Notes under the pieces: generated by a model
The model's input: the letters and a program-made list of their open reading frames with translations, nothing else
Databases searched by the model: none
Told to the model about the DNA's origin: nothing
Shown here: piece after piece, positions 8,187 through 16,012 of the stretch
How positions within the stretch are numbered: position 1 is the first letter of the stretch
Layout: every line of letters begins with the position of its first letter
Translations under genes and position numbers: made by a program
Source: Mesorhizobium sp. SOD10
GTDB lineage: Bacteria; Pseudomonadota; Alphaproteobacteria; Rhizobiales; Rhizobiaceae
Direction of reading: 5' to 3'
Length of the DNA stretch: 64,000 nt
Assembly (NCBI GenBank): GCA_000824805.1
Contig: CCNA01000020.1
Coordinates: forward strand, 1 to 64,000

Positions 8187-9264
8187 ACAGCGGCCGGAGC
8201 CTTCGGCCGTGATGCGCATTGCGGCGCCAGTGGTGGCTTGCGTGTTGACGCTGATCTTCGGCTCGCTTTTCTTCGCCTCGCTCGGCCATGATCCACTGCC
8301 GACGCTCTATGCCTTCTTCGTCGAGCCGCTGAGCTCGCTGAACGGCCTTTCGGAATGGTTGCTGAAAGCCTCGCCGCTGATCCTCATCGCCTGCGGGCTG
8401 GCGGTCGGTTTCCGCGCCAATGTCTGGAATATCGGCGCCGAGGGCCAGTTCACCATGGGCGCGATTGCCGCCAGCGGCGTCGGCCTGTTCTGGCCGAACC
8501 CGGAGAGCGCGCTGCTGCTGCCGCTGATGCTCCTGGCCGGGATGGCCGCCGGCATGGCCTGGGCGGCGATCCCCGCCTTCTTGCGCTCGCGCATGAACAC
8601 CAACGAGATCCTGGTCACGCTGATGATGACCTATATCGCGACGTTGTTCCTGTCCTATCTGGTGCATGGACCATGGCGCGATCCGGCTGGCTTCAACTAT
8701 CCGCAGACGGCGTTGCTGCCGGCGGCGGCGATGTTCCAATCTTTCGATCCTGCCTACCGGCTCAACCCGTCGATCTTCATCACCGCCGTCGCCGTGCTGC
8801 TGATGTGGCTGTTCACGGACCGCAGCTTTCTCGGTTACAAGATGTCGGTGAGCGGCGCGGCGCCCCTGGCCGCCCGCTATGCCGGTTTTCGCGAGTCCGC
8901 CGCGGTCTGGATCGGACTGCTCGCCGGCGGGGCCGCGGCCGGTATCGCCGGCATGGCGGAAGCGGCCGGGCCGCTTGGCCAGCTCTCGCCGCAGATCTCG
9001 CCCGGCTACGGGTTTGCCGCCATCATCGTCGCGTTCATCGGACGGCTGAACGCCTTCGGCATCGTGCTTAGCGGGCTGTTGATGTCGCTGCTTTTCCTTG
9101 GCGGCGAAGGCGTGCAGATGACGCTCGCTCTGCCCTCGGCGCTGACGCGCATCTTCCAGGGTATCCTGCTGTTCTTCCTGCTCGCCGCCGACTTCTTCAT
9201 TTTCTATCGCATCCGCCTGGTGCGGCCGGCCAAGGATGCGCATGCGCTCGAGACGGCACGGTAG
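8170..9264 (+). CDS. ABC transporter permease 1, BMP/nucleoside-type importer
   Basis: A 364-aa inner-membrane protein of the BPD_transp_2 family with about eight to ten hydrophobic helices. The segments LIACGLAVGFRANVWNIGAEGQ and MNTNEILVTLMMTYIA are hallmarks of the first permease of nucleoside-type importers. The frame opens at TTG 8170-8172, inside the last codons of the ATPase gene; an internal ATG at 8212 is the alternative, but relatives have a short charged N-terminus (QRPEPSAVM) that favours the TTG. It pairs with the next permease to form the membrane channel. Confidence 0.9.
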   Translation: MHYRIEQRPEPSAVMRIAAPVVACVLTLIFGSLFFASLGHDPLPTLYAFFVEPLSSLNGLSEWLLKASPLILIACGLAVGFRANVWNIGAEGQFTMGAIAASGVGLFWPNPESALLLPLMLLAGMAAGMAWAAIPAFLRSRMNTNEILVTLMMTYIATLFLSYLVHGPWRDPAGFNYPQTALLPAAAMFQSFDPAYRLNPSIFITAVAVLLMWLFTDRSFLGYKMSVSGAAPLAARYAGFRESAAVWIGLLAGGAAAGIAGMAEAAGPLGQLSPQISPGYGFAAIIVAFIGRLNAFGIVLSGLLMSLLFLGGEGVQMTLALPSALTRIFQGILLFFLLAADFFIFYRIRLVRPAKDAHALETAR

Positions 9265-9277
9265 CGGGAGACTATCG

Positions 9278-10198
9278 ATGGACCTGTTCATCGCCATCTT
9301 CACGGGCACCATCGTCGCCGCCACGCCGCTGATCTTCGCAGCGCTCGGCGAGCTCGTGGTCGAGAAATCGGGCGTCCTCAATCTCGGCATCGAGGGCATG
9401 ATGCTGATGGGGGCCGCACTTGCCTTCTGGGCGGTCACCGCCGGCTATTCGATGCCGGTCGCGATCCTTGCCGGGGCGCTCGCGGGTGCCGCCGCCTCGC
9501 TTCTGTTCGGCGTCCTGGCGCTGACCTTCCTCACCAACCAGTATGCCGCCGGCCTGGCGCTGGCGATTTTCGGGTCCGGCGTGTCGGCATTCATCGGTCG
9601 CAGCTTCGGCAGCGATCCGATCGAAGCGCTGCACGGCGTCAACATTCCCGTCCTCTCCGACCTGCCGGTGCTCGGGCCGCTGCTCTTCCGCTTCGATCCG
9701 CTGGTCTACCTGGCCCTCTTGATGTTCGCGGCGATCAGCTGGTTCCTTTACCGCACCAAGGCGGGCCTCATCCTGCGCACGATCGGGGAATCGCCGCAGA
9801 CCTCGCATGCCATCGGTTATCCGGTGATCCGGATCCGCTATATTGCGGTGCTCTTCGGCGGCCTGATGGCCGGTCTTGCCGGCGCTTATTTGTCGGTCGC
9901 CTACACGCCGCTCTGGGTCGAGAACATGACCGCGGGCAAGGGCTGGATCGCGTTGGCGCTGGTGGTGTTCGCCACCTGGCGGCCGCTGCGCGTCCTTCTC
10001 GGCGCCTGGCTGTTCGGCGGCATGACAATCCTGCAGTTGCAAGGGCAGGCGCTGGGGCTGCAGGTACCCTCGGAGCTGTTGTCCACGCTGCCATATCTGG
10101 CGACGATCGTCGTGCTGGTGCTGATCTCACGCGACCGGCAGATGCTTGCCTTGCACTTTCCTGCGTCGCTGGCAAAACCGTTCCGGCCCGCGACTTAG
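9278..10198 (+). CDS. ABC transporter permease 2, BMP/nucleoside-type importer
   Basis: A 306-aa BPD_transp_2 permease. It contains LGELVVEKSGVLNLGIEGMMLMGA, the typical signature of the second permease of this importer class, and ends with a run of hydrophobic helices. The ATG at 9278 is used because GGGAG lies eight bases before it and the family homology starts there; the open frame runs 14 codons further upstream into the preceding gene. It completes the GntR-BMP-ATPase-permease-permease operon. Confidence 0.92.
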   Translation: MDLFIAIFTGTIVAATPLIFAALGELVVEKSGVLNLGIEGMMLMGAALAFWAVTAGYSMPVAILAGALAGAAASLLFGVLALTFLTNQYAAGLALAIFGSGVSAFIGRSFGSDPIEALHGVNIPVLSDLPVLGPLLFRFDPLVYLALLMFAAISWFLYRTKAGLILRTIGESPQTSHAIGYPVIRIRYIAVLFGGLMAGLAGAYLSVAYTPLWVENMTAGKGWIALALVVFATWRPLRVLLGAWLFGGMTILQLQGQALGLQVPSELLSTLPYLATIVVLVLISRDRQMLALHFPASLAKPFRPAT

Positions 10199-10952
10199 GG
10201 CAATCACTGCAAAGTCGTTGCGACTGATCCGCGCGACCAGTCCATTTCGCAAGTTGCCGGTGAAGTGGCGGGTTTTGTTACACAGCTGCCAAAATCAAAA
10301 GCCGGGCCAGCCAGCGAAGTTGGGCGATCGGCGACTTCACACGTCAGCATTCTTAAGACAGCCCGCCGTCAACTTCTCACGCGAGAGGGCAAGCTTCTCC
10401 TTCGAGCACACCTTCGATACTGACAAGCGAAATGGAAGCGGTGCTGCATAAGATCAGTGTGCCCGTTGATCTGTGCGGTTCAGGCTGCACATCCGTATCA
10501 GCTAGGAGCCGTCCCCTTGACGCTCAAAGACATCTACCGACGTGCCGTTGCCGGTCGTTAGTCCTTTCGTGTACGCGGAGGCACCAGGCCAAGTCACCTG
10601 AGCGTCGTTGCCTGCAATGCAGTCATTTTCTTCTCTGCGCCTTCGCCGTGCCCTTGCGTCCAGACGGTGTGAAGCGCCTCTATGGCGTCTCGGCCAATCG
10701 CAGGAGCGCGTAAGGTGAGTGCAACTCTGCATCAGTCGTGAACATTGCTCCACAGGTGGCCGCGTCGCCGAGGGTGTAAGCCTTGGCATAGGCATTCCAT
10801 AGGATCTGCAGTTCATTCTTGATCGACATGCCAATCTCCCGTTCTTTCAGAGAACATCAGCAATCGCTCACATTGCCCACAACCTGTCGTCGGGCGCAAC
10901 CTTCTGACGCCAGGTACGTTAGAACCCGGCTAACTGCTGGGGAGAGCACGCA
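10199..10952. other. Gene-poor stretch with a decayed coding fragment
   Basis: No convincing gene. Read on the minus strand, about 10640-10470 encodes a fragment (SAYTKGL...GDGS, stop, LIRMCSL) that matches the better kept reading frame at 11060-11230; the shared GGCTGCACATCCG core is at 10488-10500 and 11110-11122. It is therefore a second, stop-containing relic of the same unknown small protein. No terminator is obvious after the permease gene. Confidence 0.4.
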
Positions 10953-11063
10953 ATGGACAGAATCGGAAACCGCGGCAATGGTTTTGAGGCGTTCATGGCC
11001 TTCATGATTGGCCTTGCTGTGATCGGCGCCAGCATATCGATCTACTTCACCGGAACGAATTAA
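10953..11063 (+). CDS. Small single-span membrane protein, 36 aa
   Basis: A short frame MDRIGNRGNGFEAFMAF followed by a hydrophobic helix (IGLAVIGASISIYF) and TGTN. A strong Shine-Dalgarno GGGGAGAG (10939-10946) lies seven bases before the ATG. The length, charged N-terminus and single helix are typical of small membrane proteins. I do not recognise it. A relic of a similar end (VYFTGM, stop) is found near 12270-12292. Confidence 0.55.
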   Translation: MDRIGNRGNGFEAFMAFMIGLAVIGASISIYFTGTN

Positions 11064-11296
11064 TTTGGCAGCCCCTTGCCTTCGGGAACCAGCGGGCCCC
11101 TGGCGTCGGTGCTGGTGAGGCTGCACATCCGGATCAACGAACCGCCCCCCCCGGGATGGCATTCAATCACACTGAGCAAAGCGCCGTTGCAGACCCACGT
11201 CCCTTCTGAATAGGCGCGAGCGTCCAAGCCAGATTCCCTGCGCTGCCTGCCTCGGTTGCCTGAAGAGTCTTGTTCCAACTGGCGTACTGGACTCAC
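11060..11296 (-). CDS. Unknown small protein, possible relic
   Basis: An open frame of up to 78 codons. The part with coding character starts near DARAYSEGTWVCNGALLS and ends LIRMCSLTSTDARGPLVPEGKGLPN. The pattern (two Cys, a WVCNG turn) looks like a small secreted or cysteine-containing domain, but there is no signal peptide and no good start. The paralogous fragment at about 10470-10640 is interrupted by a stop. An eight-C run at 11145-11152 may mark a frameshift. Function unknown; it may itself be a pseudogene. Confidence 0.3.
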   Translation of the reverse strand: MSPVRQLEQDSSGNRGRQRRESGLDARAYSEGTWVCNGALLSVIECHPGGGGSLIRMCSLTSTDARGPLVPEGKGLPN

Positions 11297-11349
11297 TCGC
11301 CGTGTTCGTGTGACGCAGGATTCCGCACGCCGAGCGCGCCCAAAGAAAA

Positions 11350-11374
11350 AGCCCGTCGCGGTTTGCGACAGGCT
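11350..11374 (-). terminator. Rho-independent terminator of the beta-barrel gene
   Basis: On the minus strand AGCCTGTCGC-AAACC-GCGACGGGCT is followed by TTTTTCTTT. It lies 18 bases after the stop codon of the outer-membrane protein gene. Confidence 0.85.
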
Positions 11375-11391
11375 CTTAAAAGACTTTAGGA

Positions 11392-12054
11392 TTAGAATTT
11401 GTAGGCGATGCCGAGGCGAACCTCGTTGGTCTTCAGATCAACATCGGCATTGACCGGATCTCCAAAGGACTTTGAGCCGAAGTCGGTATAGCGATATTCG
11501 CCTCGCAGCAGCAGATTGTCGGTCATGGCATAATCCAAGCCGACCCCTATCGTCCATCCTGTGAATGTTTTTCCGAACGAACTTCCGCCGGGGGCATTAC
11601 TACTAATGTCGACATCGCCAAAGGCAACGCCACCGGCAATGTAAGGAAGAACGCGATCAACGGCATATCCTAGACGAAGTCTTGCTGCCCCGCTCCAATT
11701 GAGTTCTTCGGTTGCGTCGAACCCCGATGGGACACCAGGTGCGGTGAATATTTCGCCGCTGCCATCAACATTCGCATATACGACGTCCAGTTCCGCACCA
11801 ATCACGATGTTGTTGGACATCTGATAGTTGTAACCGCCGTAGAGACCTCCAAGGAACCCGTCAGGATCTGTGTCGACAAAGCCAGGCCCGCTGATCTGGT
11901 CAATATTGCCACTACCCCAAGCATAGCCTGCCTGTAGGCCGATATACCCACCTGTCCAGCTAAAGACCGGCGCGGGTTCTGCAACGATCGCATCGGCAGC
12001 AAAGGCCGAAGACGCCAGCAGAGACAACGACAAGCCAAGAAGCAGGTTCTTCAT
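11392..12054 (-). CDS. Outer-membrane beta-barrel protein (Omp25/RopB-like porin family)
   Basis: A 220-aa protein with a clear Sec signal peptide (MKNLLLGLSLSLLASSAFA|ADA). The mature part begins with FSWTGGYIGLQAGYAWG, the typical first strand of alphaproteobacterial Omp25/Omp31-type eight-stranded barrels, and has alternating aromatic/Gly strands (LYGGYNYQMSNNIVIGAELDV, ARLRLGYAVDRVLPYIAGGVAFG, NLLLRGEYRYTDFG). It ends in YKF with a terminal aromatic residue, as needed for BAM insertion. ATG 12052-12054 has GGGAGATC before it; the 56 extra upstream codons are not part of the protein. It stands alone with its own terminator. The role is probably envelope integrity. Confidence 0.92.
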   Translation of the reverse strand: MKNLLLGLSLSLLASSAFAADAIVAEPAPVFSWTGGYIGLQAGYAWGSGNIDQISGPGFVDTDPDGFLGGLYGGYNYQMSNNIVIGAELDVVYANVDGSGEIFTAPGVPSGFDATEELNWSGAARLRLGYAVDRVLPYIAGGVAFGDVDISSNAPGGSSFGKTFTGWTIGVGLDYAMTDNLLLRGEYRYTDFGSKSFGDPVNADVDLKTNEVRLGIAYKF

Positions 12055-12316
12055 AGGTGATCTCCCATAACCTACCCTGTGGTAGCAGAGAGCGGTGACA
12101 TGTGCAGTTGTATATCTGCCACAGTCACCAAGATTCAGATTGCGGTCAGCGTAACTTAGCGCTTCCTTCGACAGTTCTGCTTGTCGACCACAATGTTGCA
12201 ATATCTCTAATATTAGGGACAACTCGACGAACTTGCCGACTCAACGAATAGCGAAGGAGAGCATCAAGGAATCCGTCTACTTCACCGGAATGTAAGGCCA
12301 GAAGGCCAGTTTGCCG

Positions 12317-12549
12317 CTATGCAAATGGCTGAGAGATGCTGAGGGTAGCGGAATAGACCGGCCTGCCGTCCTCATCGTGCACGGATACGCTCAAGGTCTC
12401 GTCCAAGTCGCTTGATGCCATTTCGTCGATCGCAATGTCATGCAGGGCCCGTAAGGCTTCCCGACGCATATCGTCGACGTTCGCCTGCTGACCCAGGCTT
12501 CGCCCAGCAGGTGGTTGTTTCTGACGACCTGGAACCGGTAAGTCGGCAT
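12317..12549 (-). pseudogene. DUF6894-type small protein, frameshifted
   Basis: The minus strand starts MPTYRFQVVRNNHLLGEA at 12549 and then shifts frame: homology continues as NVDDMRREALRALHDIAIDEMASS...SVHDEDGRPVYSATLSI to 12317. Together this matches the DUF6894 pattern seen intact at 14257 and 18527 (an N-terminal Y/F-F-F/H strand, then a helix of the type REALRALxxIAxxE, then a VRDE-GxxVY strand). The shift lies near 12470-12505. Function of the family is unknown. Confidence 0.6.
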
Positions 12550-12601
12550 GCGCCACTCTGAGACAAAAGAGTCGCGCCTGCATTCAAATTTGAGAGCCGG
12601 C

Positions 12602-12882
12602 TTATGGACGAGGCGTCCAGCCCTTACGCTGTTCTGGTGTCCTGGCGATATTCGTGAACTGGAGATTCCGGTCGTCTCGGTCGGCGCCACGGCATTCGTG
12701 ACAGTAAAGCACCCGCACCAGATCCCAGTGCAAGCAGCCGTGGTCTGGCCCGAGCCGCTTCACCAGCTCGGCACGTCGAGCAGCGCAGTCCGCCTGCATG
12801 TGAGGCAATAGACCGGCAGGCCTGTGCCGGCTGCCAGCTTCTTGCCGAGCGTGTCTTCGACGAAAGGGTACTTGTTCGACAT
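12602..12882 (-). pseudogene. Zinc-ribbon-like small protein, frameshifted
   Basis: Starts MSNKYPFVEDTLGKKLAAGT at ATG 12880-12882 (AGAGGA before it) and includes a CLTC pair. A single missing base then gives a stop at SW*; restoring it yields AELVKRLGPDHGC...VRVLYCHECRGADRDDRNLQF, supplying the second pair CHEC. The two CxxC pairs suggest a zinc ribbon. A relic of the same gene at 18822 keeps this junction in frame (LLDAAELVKRLGPDHGC), which confirms the one-base loss here. Function unknown. Confidence 0.6.
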
Positions 12883-12960
12883 TGGCGATCCTCTTGAGGG
12901 CTCGCCGCACCATTGGAATATATTCCTCTGTGCCGACCCATCGGCAAGAGTGCGGGCAAC

Positions 12961-12994
12961 AAAAAACCCGCTGCGGGAAAGCCCACAGCGGGTT
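12961..12994 (-). terminator. Strong rho-independent terminator of the RiPP-precursor-like gene
   Basis: On the minus strand AACCCGCTGTGGG, loop CTTT, CCCGCAGCGGGTT, then a T run. It starts 17 bases after the stop of the 33-codon gene. Confidence 0.9.
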
Positions 12995-13011
12995 CGCCGG
13001 GTAGTGCTTTG

Positions 13012-13113
13012 TCAGGTCGCCGAGCCGTTGACGATCGAGACGACAACCACGGCTGTAACCGCGGATAGGCGATCGCGCTTTACCAGGGTCGGCTTTTCAT
13101 AAGTGCGCTTCAT
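13012..13113 (-). CDS. Putative RiPP precursor with lasso-type leader (33 aa)
   Basis: ATG 13111-13113 with GAGGGGGA seven bases upstream and a strong terminator downstream. The peptide has the leader MKRTYEKPTLVKRDRLSAVT and a short hydrophobic tail (VVVVSIVNGSAT). The leader contains Y5-x2-P8-x-L10, the YxxPxL motif that lasso-peptide RRE (B1/PqqD-like) proteins recognise, and the conserved Thr at position 20. A second copy at 16576 has 19 of the first 22 residues identical but a different tail, the expected leader/core split. No lasso cyclase, protease or RRE gene is in the window, so it is an orphan. No product can be predicted. Confidence 0.75.
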   Translation of the reverse strand: MKRTYEKPTLVKRDRLSAVTAVVVVSIVNGSAT

Positions 13114-13244
13114 GGCAGGATCCCCCTCGATGAAGTTAGGCCCGCCGATTTTCGACCATCGACCATGAGCCGGTCATTTAAAAAAGATGGATCATCGCTG
13201 AATTAGCTTTGACGACTGCCGAAGCCCACGCTGACGGCCCGGCA

Positions 13245-13397
13245 TTGAAAGAGCCCGCCTGCCATGGGTGGTGCCAGACGGGCTCTTCATCGGGATAACC
13301 CACCCCGACGCGGCGCGCGGATAGAAAGCCAGCCAACCCGCGCGCCGTCTGTTCGATCAACTTAGCTGCGCGTCCGATGTTCCATTAGCAGTCGCTT
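13245..13397. repeat. Diverged intergenic repeat, copy 1
   Basis: This segment and 14871-15055 share ordered blocks: a hairpin GAAAGAGCCCGCCTG...CCAGACGGGCTCT, then CCCACCC-GACGCGGCGC, then CTGTTCG-TCAACTT, then GCGTCCGAT-TTCCATTAGC. The hairpin at its start (13248-13286) is terminator-like when read on the minus strand. Copy 2 is about 30 bases longer between blocks one and two. Neither copy has a convincing reading frame. Confidence 0.7.
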
Positions 13398-13573
13398 CGC
13401 CCCGCCCGGCGAAAACCGGTGGAATGTAACCAACCGTGATATTGATGCAGCCTCGCTAATATACCCTCCGCTTCAGCCGACTCCCCAAACCCCGAGTCGG
13501 CTAGGCCCGGCGGTTCAATCCAACGCAAACCCCAACGCGGAACTGTCGGGCCGCTACTGGCCAGGCCTCCAGC

Positions 13574-13759
13574 TTAGCTCTTTCGATTTTTCTCGTGGCG
13601 CGCCCTGAACCGGCGTATCGCTTCCGAAATGCAAATGCCATACCGTCGCTCGACCAACTTCCGTTGCTCATCGGTTAGATCGATGCGCTCCAAAGTTCGC
13701 ACATCGTAGCTGATCAGACGGTGAAGCTCGCGGTCGCTCAGTTCTACAGCCTTCGGCAT
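13574..13759 (-). CDS. Hypothetical protein, 61 aa
   Basis: Starts MPKAVELSDRELHRLISYDV, continues with a TLERIDLTDEQRKLVERRYG helix and ends in a basic tail (RRFRARHEKNRKS). ATG 13757-13759 is preferred because GAGAG lies before it and because the longer frame would overlap the next gene upstream by 65 bases. It looks like a helical, basic, perhaps DNA-associated protein. I do not recognise the family. Confidence 0.55.
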   Translation of the reverse strand: MPKAVELSDRELHRLISYDVRTLERIDLTDEQRKLVERRYGICISEAIRRFRARHEKNRKS

Positions 13760-13823
13760 TGAGCGCTCTCGGCCATAGTGGCGTGGGGGGTACTGCGTTG
13801 CGCGTTGCCGCCGCGCGGCTTGT

Positions 13824-14039
13824 TCAGCCAAACCGGCGTTGGTTCTCTTGCGACCAAGCCTCCACGGTATCCATAAGGTCGAACTCATCTACCATGCCGC
13901 TCTGAAAGAGATAGAGCAGCTTCCTGGCGACGTTCTGCGCACCGTCGGAGTCCAATTGATGCCCCTCTTGGTTGCACATGTGGTGCAGCACGCGAGTGAG
14001 CATTTCGAGGTCGGACGGTTCCATGATTTGGGTCTGCAT
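13824..14039 (-). CDS. Hypothetical protein, 71 aa
   Basis: MQTQIMEPSDLEMLTRVLHH then CNQEGHQLDSDGAQNVARKLLYLFQSG, an acidic, helical small protein with the look of rhizobial ORFans. GAGGCGCTGAG precedes the ATG; an internal ATG at 14022-14024 is possible. It lies 64 bases upstream of the preceding 61-aa gene on the same strand and may be co-transcribed with it. Function unknown. Confidence 0.6.
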   Translation of the reverse strand: MQTQIMEPSDLEMLTRVLHHMCNQEGHQLDSDGAQNVARKLLYLFQSGMVDEFDLMDTVEAWSQENQRRFG

Positions 14040-14256
14040 CTCAGCGCCTCAGCGGTTGGGCGAGAGTGATATTCGCTCCCAGCGTCCGTGCGCCATGACG
14101 AAAAGCGGACGACCTATGAAGCTTAAGCCCTACAGTAGCGCTCGGCATTCACATTTGACGCAGGTCCGCAAGCAGCCTTTTACAGCACCCAGGAACATTC
14201 ATTTCGGTGGAAAGTTGAGCTGAAAGGCCCGGGAAAATATCTCAGAGTGTCGACGT

Positions 14257-14682
14257 ATGCCGTTGTTCTTTTTCGATATTCACGATGGGAACGAGTTGAC
14301 GAGAGACGATTCTGGCGTGGAATGTTCGTCCTTGGCCGAGGTTGGCGACAAGGCGATTGACGTGTTGCCCGACATCGCCCGCGAGGAATTGCCCAATGGC
14401 CCCAGGCGGAGGTTCCTGGTCAAGGTGCGCGACGACGCCGGGCGGTACGTCTTTAGAGCATCCCTCACGCTCGACTCAGCATGGATTGTCGAAAATGTGA
14501 GGGGTGAGCATCAGCCCGGCGAGGACCGCTGGGACGCTGCGCTCTCTCGCACCAAAGCCCAAGTTGGTGCGCTACGCCGGGAGTTTGCAGAAGACGGCTT
14601 CACGTCCGATATGGATGATCTCGACAGCCTATTTTCGGTTGCTGAGGCGGAGGTCGAACGGCTTCGTCGCCAGACCAAATAG
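14257..14682 (+). CDS. DUF6894-family protein, long version
   Basis: 141 aa. The first 80 residues follow the DUF6894 pattern: PLFFFDIHDGNELTRDDSGVE, a helix ending DIAREELPNGPRR, and the strand VKVRDDAGRYVFRASLTLD. A C-terminal helical extension (about 85-141), rich in charged residues, is not part of the usual domain. The family is widespread in rhizobia and uncharacterised. No clear ribosome-binding site precedes the ATG. It stands alone. Confidence 0.7.
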   Translation: MPLFFFDIHDGNELTRDDSGVECSSLAEVGDKAIDVLPDIAREELPNGPRRRFLVKVRDDAGRYVFRASLTLDSAWIVENVRGEHQPGEDRWDAALSRTKAQVGALRREFAEDGFTSDMDDLDSLFSVAEAEVERLRRQTK

Positions 14683-14870
14683 ACGCGAAGCCCGGCTCGC
14701 AGATCGCGGGTGACACAGGATTATGCGAGCCGGGCCTAGCCGCCGATACCCATTCCAGGGGGAAGTGGTCTCAAAAATCGACGGTACGGCAAAAGTCTCC
14801 GATAACCTCTCGTACTGCAAGAGGACTGAGGTCCCATTACGCAACCTGCGATGGTCTATTGTGACTGTCG

Positions 14871-15055
14871 AGAAAGAGCCCGCCTGCGATGGGTGCCAGA
14901 CGGGCTCTAATCGGGCCTCCCTGCGGATTCGCATTTCCAGTGTGGGCCTAGTTGCGATGAACCCACCCGACGCGGCGCACGGAAGCAGCCCAGCCCATGC
15001 ACCGCCTGTTCGGTCAACTTCACCCCGCGTCCGATCTTCCATTAGCGGTTGCTTG
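14871..15055. repeat. Diverged intergenic repeat, copy 2
   Basis: Partner of 13245-13397. It starts with the same AGAGCCCGCCTG / CAGACGGGCTCT hairpin (14874-14908) and shares the later blocks GACGCGGCGCACGGA, CTGTTCGGTCAACTT and GCGTCCGATCTTCCATTAGC. Overall identity is uneven, with an insertion of about 30 bases after the hairpin. Confidence 0.7.
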
Positions 15056-15086
15056 ACTAGTGCGCGAGCCGCGACAGACTCCATGT

Positions 15087-15398
15087 ATGGTGAAGGGCAG
15101 CATCAAAGTCGGTGATACGGTTGCGATCACTGCAACAATCCGCAAACGTGTGACTGAGGATAGGATAAGCGTGCTGATCCCGTCATATAACCAGCCGCAT
15201 TCGATCGTGGACAGTTCGCCGAGCATCAGCAGTGGACAGACGATCGAGCTAACCGGCGAAGTCCTGCGCGTCGACGACGATACGGTGACAGTGGGCGGCA
15301 AGGATCTCGGAATTACGGTCAAACTGTCTGCGGTGAGGCTCGTCACGAGCTATGTGCCTCCGAAGCGGAAGTATCCGCCGGTCGACAAAACGACCTGA
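15087..15398 (+). CDS. Hypothetical protein, 103 aa
   Basis: MVKGSIKVGDTVAITATIRK followed by alternating beta-type segments (RISVLIPSYNQPHSIV, TIELTGEVLRVDDDTVTVGG, GITVKLSAVRLV), suggesting a small all-beta barrel of OB or Tudor type. ATG 15087-15089 is used; the frame also allows GTG at 15060. Convergent with the 52-aa gene that ends seven bases away. Not recognised further. Confidence 0.55.
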   Translation: MVKGSIKVGDTVAITATIRKRVTEDRISVLIPSYNQPHSIVDSSPSISSGQTIELTGEVLRVDDDTVTVGGKDLGITVKLSAVRLVTSYVPPKRKYPPVDKTT

Positions 15399-15404
15399 AA
15401 TCTC

Positions 15405-15563
15405 CTAGAAGTAATAGCCGCAAACATCCAGTTCAGGCTTGCCGTTGTCCTGGTTGATCGCGAACGTCTTCGCCACAATACCGGAGAAGACCTGGCGATA
15501 GTGCCTCGCCAGAAGAGCGGACATAGCCATGCCTTCCAACTTGACGGTGACAGTTTCTGTCAT
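15405..15563 (-). CDS. Hypothetical protein, 52 aa
   Basis: MTETVTVKLEGMAMSALLAR, then HYRQVFSGIVAKTFAINQDN and a C-terminal DVCGYYF. The composition is protein-like and amphipathic, but the ribosome-binding site is weak. It lies between the convergent 103-aa gene and the response regulator on the same strand as the latter. Function unknown. Confidence 0.45.
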   Translation of the reverse strand: MTETVTVKLEGMAMSALLARHYRQVFSGIVAKTFAINQDNGKPELDVCGYYF

Positions 15564-15590
15564 AGTGCGAGTCCAGTTGCGCGCTTGCAG

Positions 15591-15980
15591 CTAAGCGTTG
15601 TCGCCGGGCTGCTGATCGTTGAGCAGGCTGGCCAACGCGGTCGTGATTTGCGGCATGAAGAACGGTTTCGAGATCATGAGGCTGTTGGGGACGCCTTCGG
15701 AAGGCCAATGCTCAGCGCTGTCGCCGCTGATGTAGACTATCGGCAGAGCAGGCTTCTTGGCCCGGATTTCGCGAGCCAACTCCCAACCGGATTTCCCGGG
15801 GCCTAGACGAATGTCGGTAACCAGAGCTTTGAACGTGTCGGGCTCTGCGCTGAATGCAGTCAAGGCACTTTCGGAACTGGTCATCCCCGTCACGGCGAAG
15901 CCAGCTTCCTCCAGTGCCGCTTCGATATCCATAAGGATGAGGGGTTCGTCTTCAACGACAAGAATCGAGCCGCCGTCCAT
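15591..15980 (-). CDS. Stand-alone response regulator receiver (CheY-like)
   Basis: A 129-aa single receiver domain: acidic pocket ILVVEDEP (E10/D11), phospho-acceptor D56 in LVTDIRLGPGKSGWELA, the Ser switch in IVYISGDS and the conserved Lys in MISKPFFMP. There is no output domain. ATG 15978-15980 is chosen since GAGGGG lies nine bases upstream; ATG 15987-15989 would be directly against that site. No histidine kinase is in the window. It resembles the many orphan receivers of rhizobia, used in phosphorelay or general-stress signalling. Confidence 0.88.
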   Translation of the reverse strand: MDGGSILVVEDEPLILMDIEAALEEAGFAVTGMTSSESALTAFSAEPDTFKALVTDIRLGPGKSGWELAREIRAKKPALPIVYISGDSAEHWPSEGVPNSLMISKPFFMPQITTALASLLNDQQPGDNA

Positions 15981-16012
15981 AATTCCCATCCCCTCATTTG
16001 GCCTAATACGCT

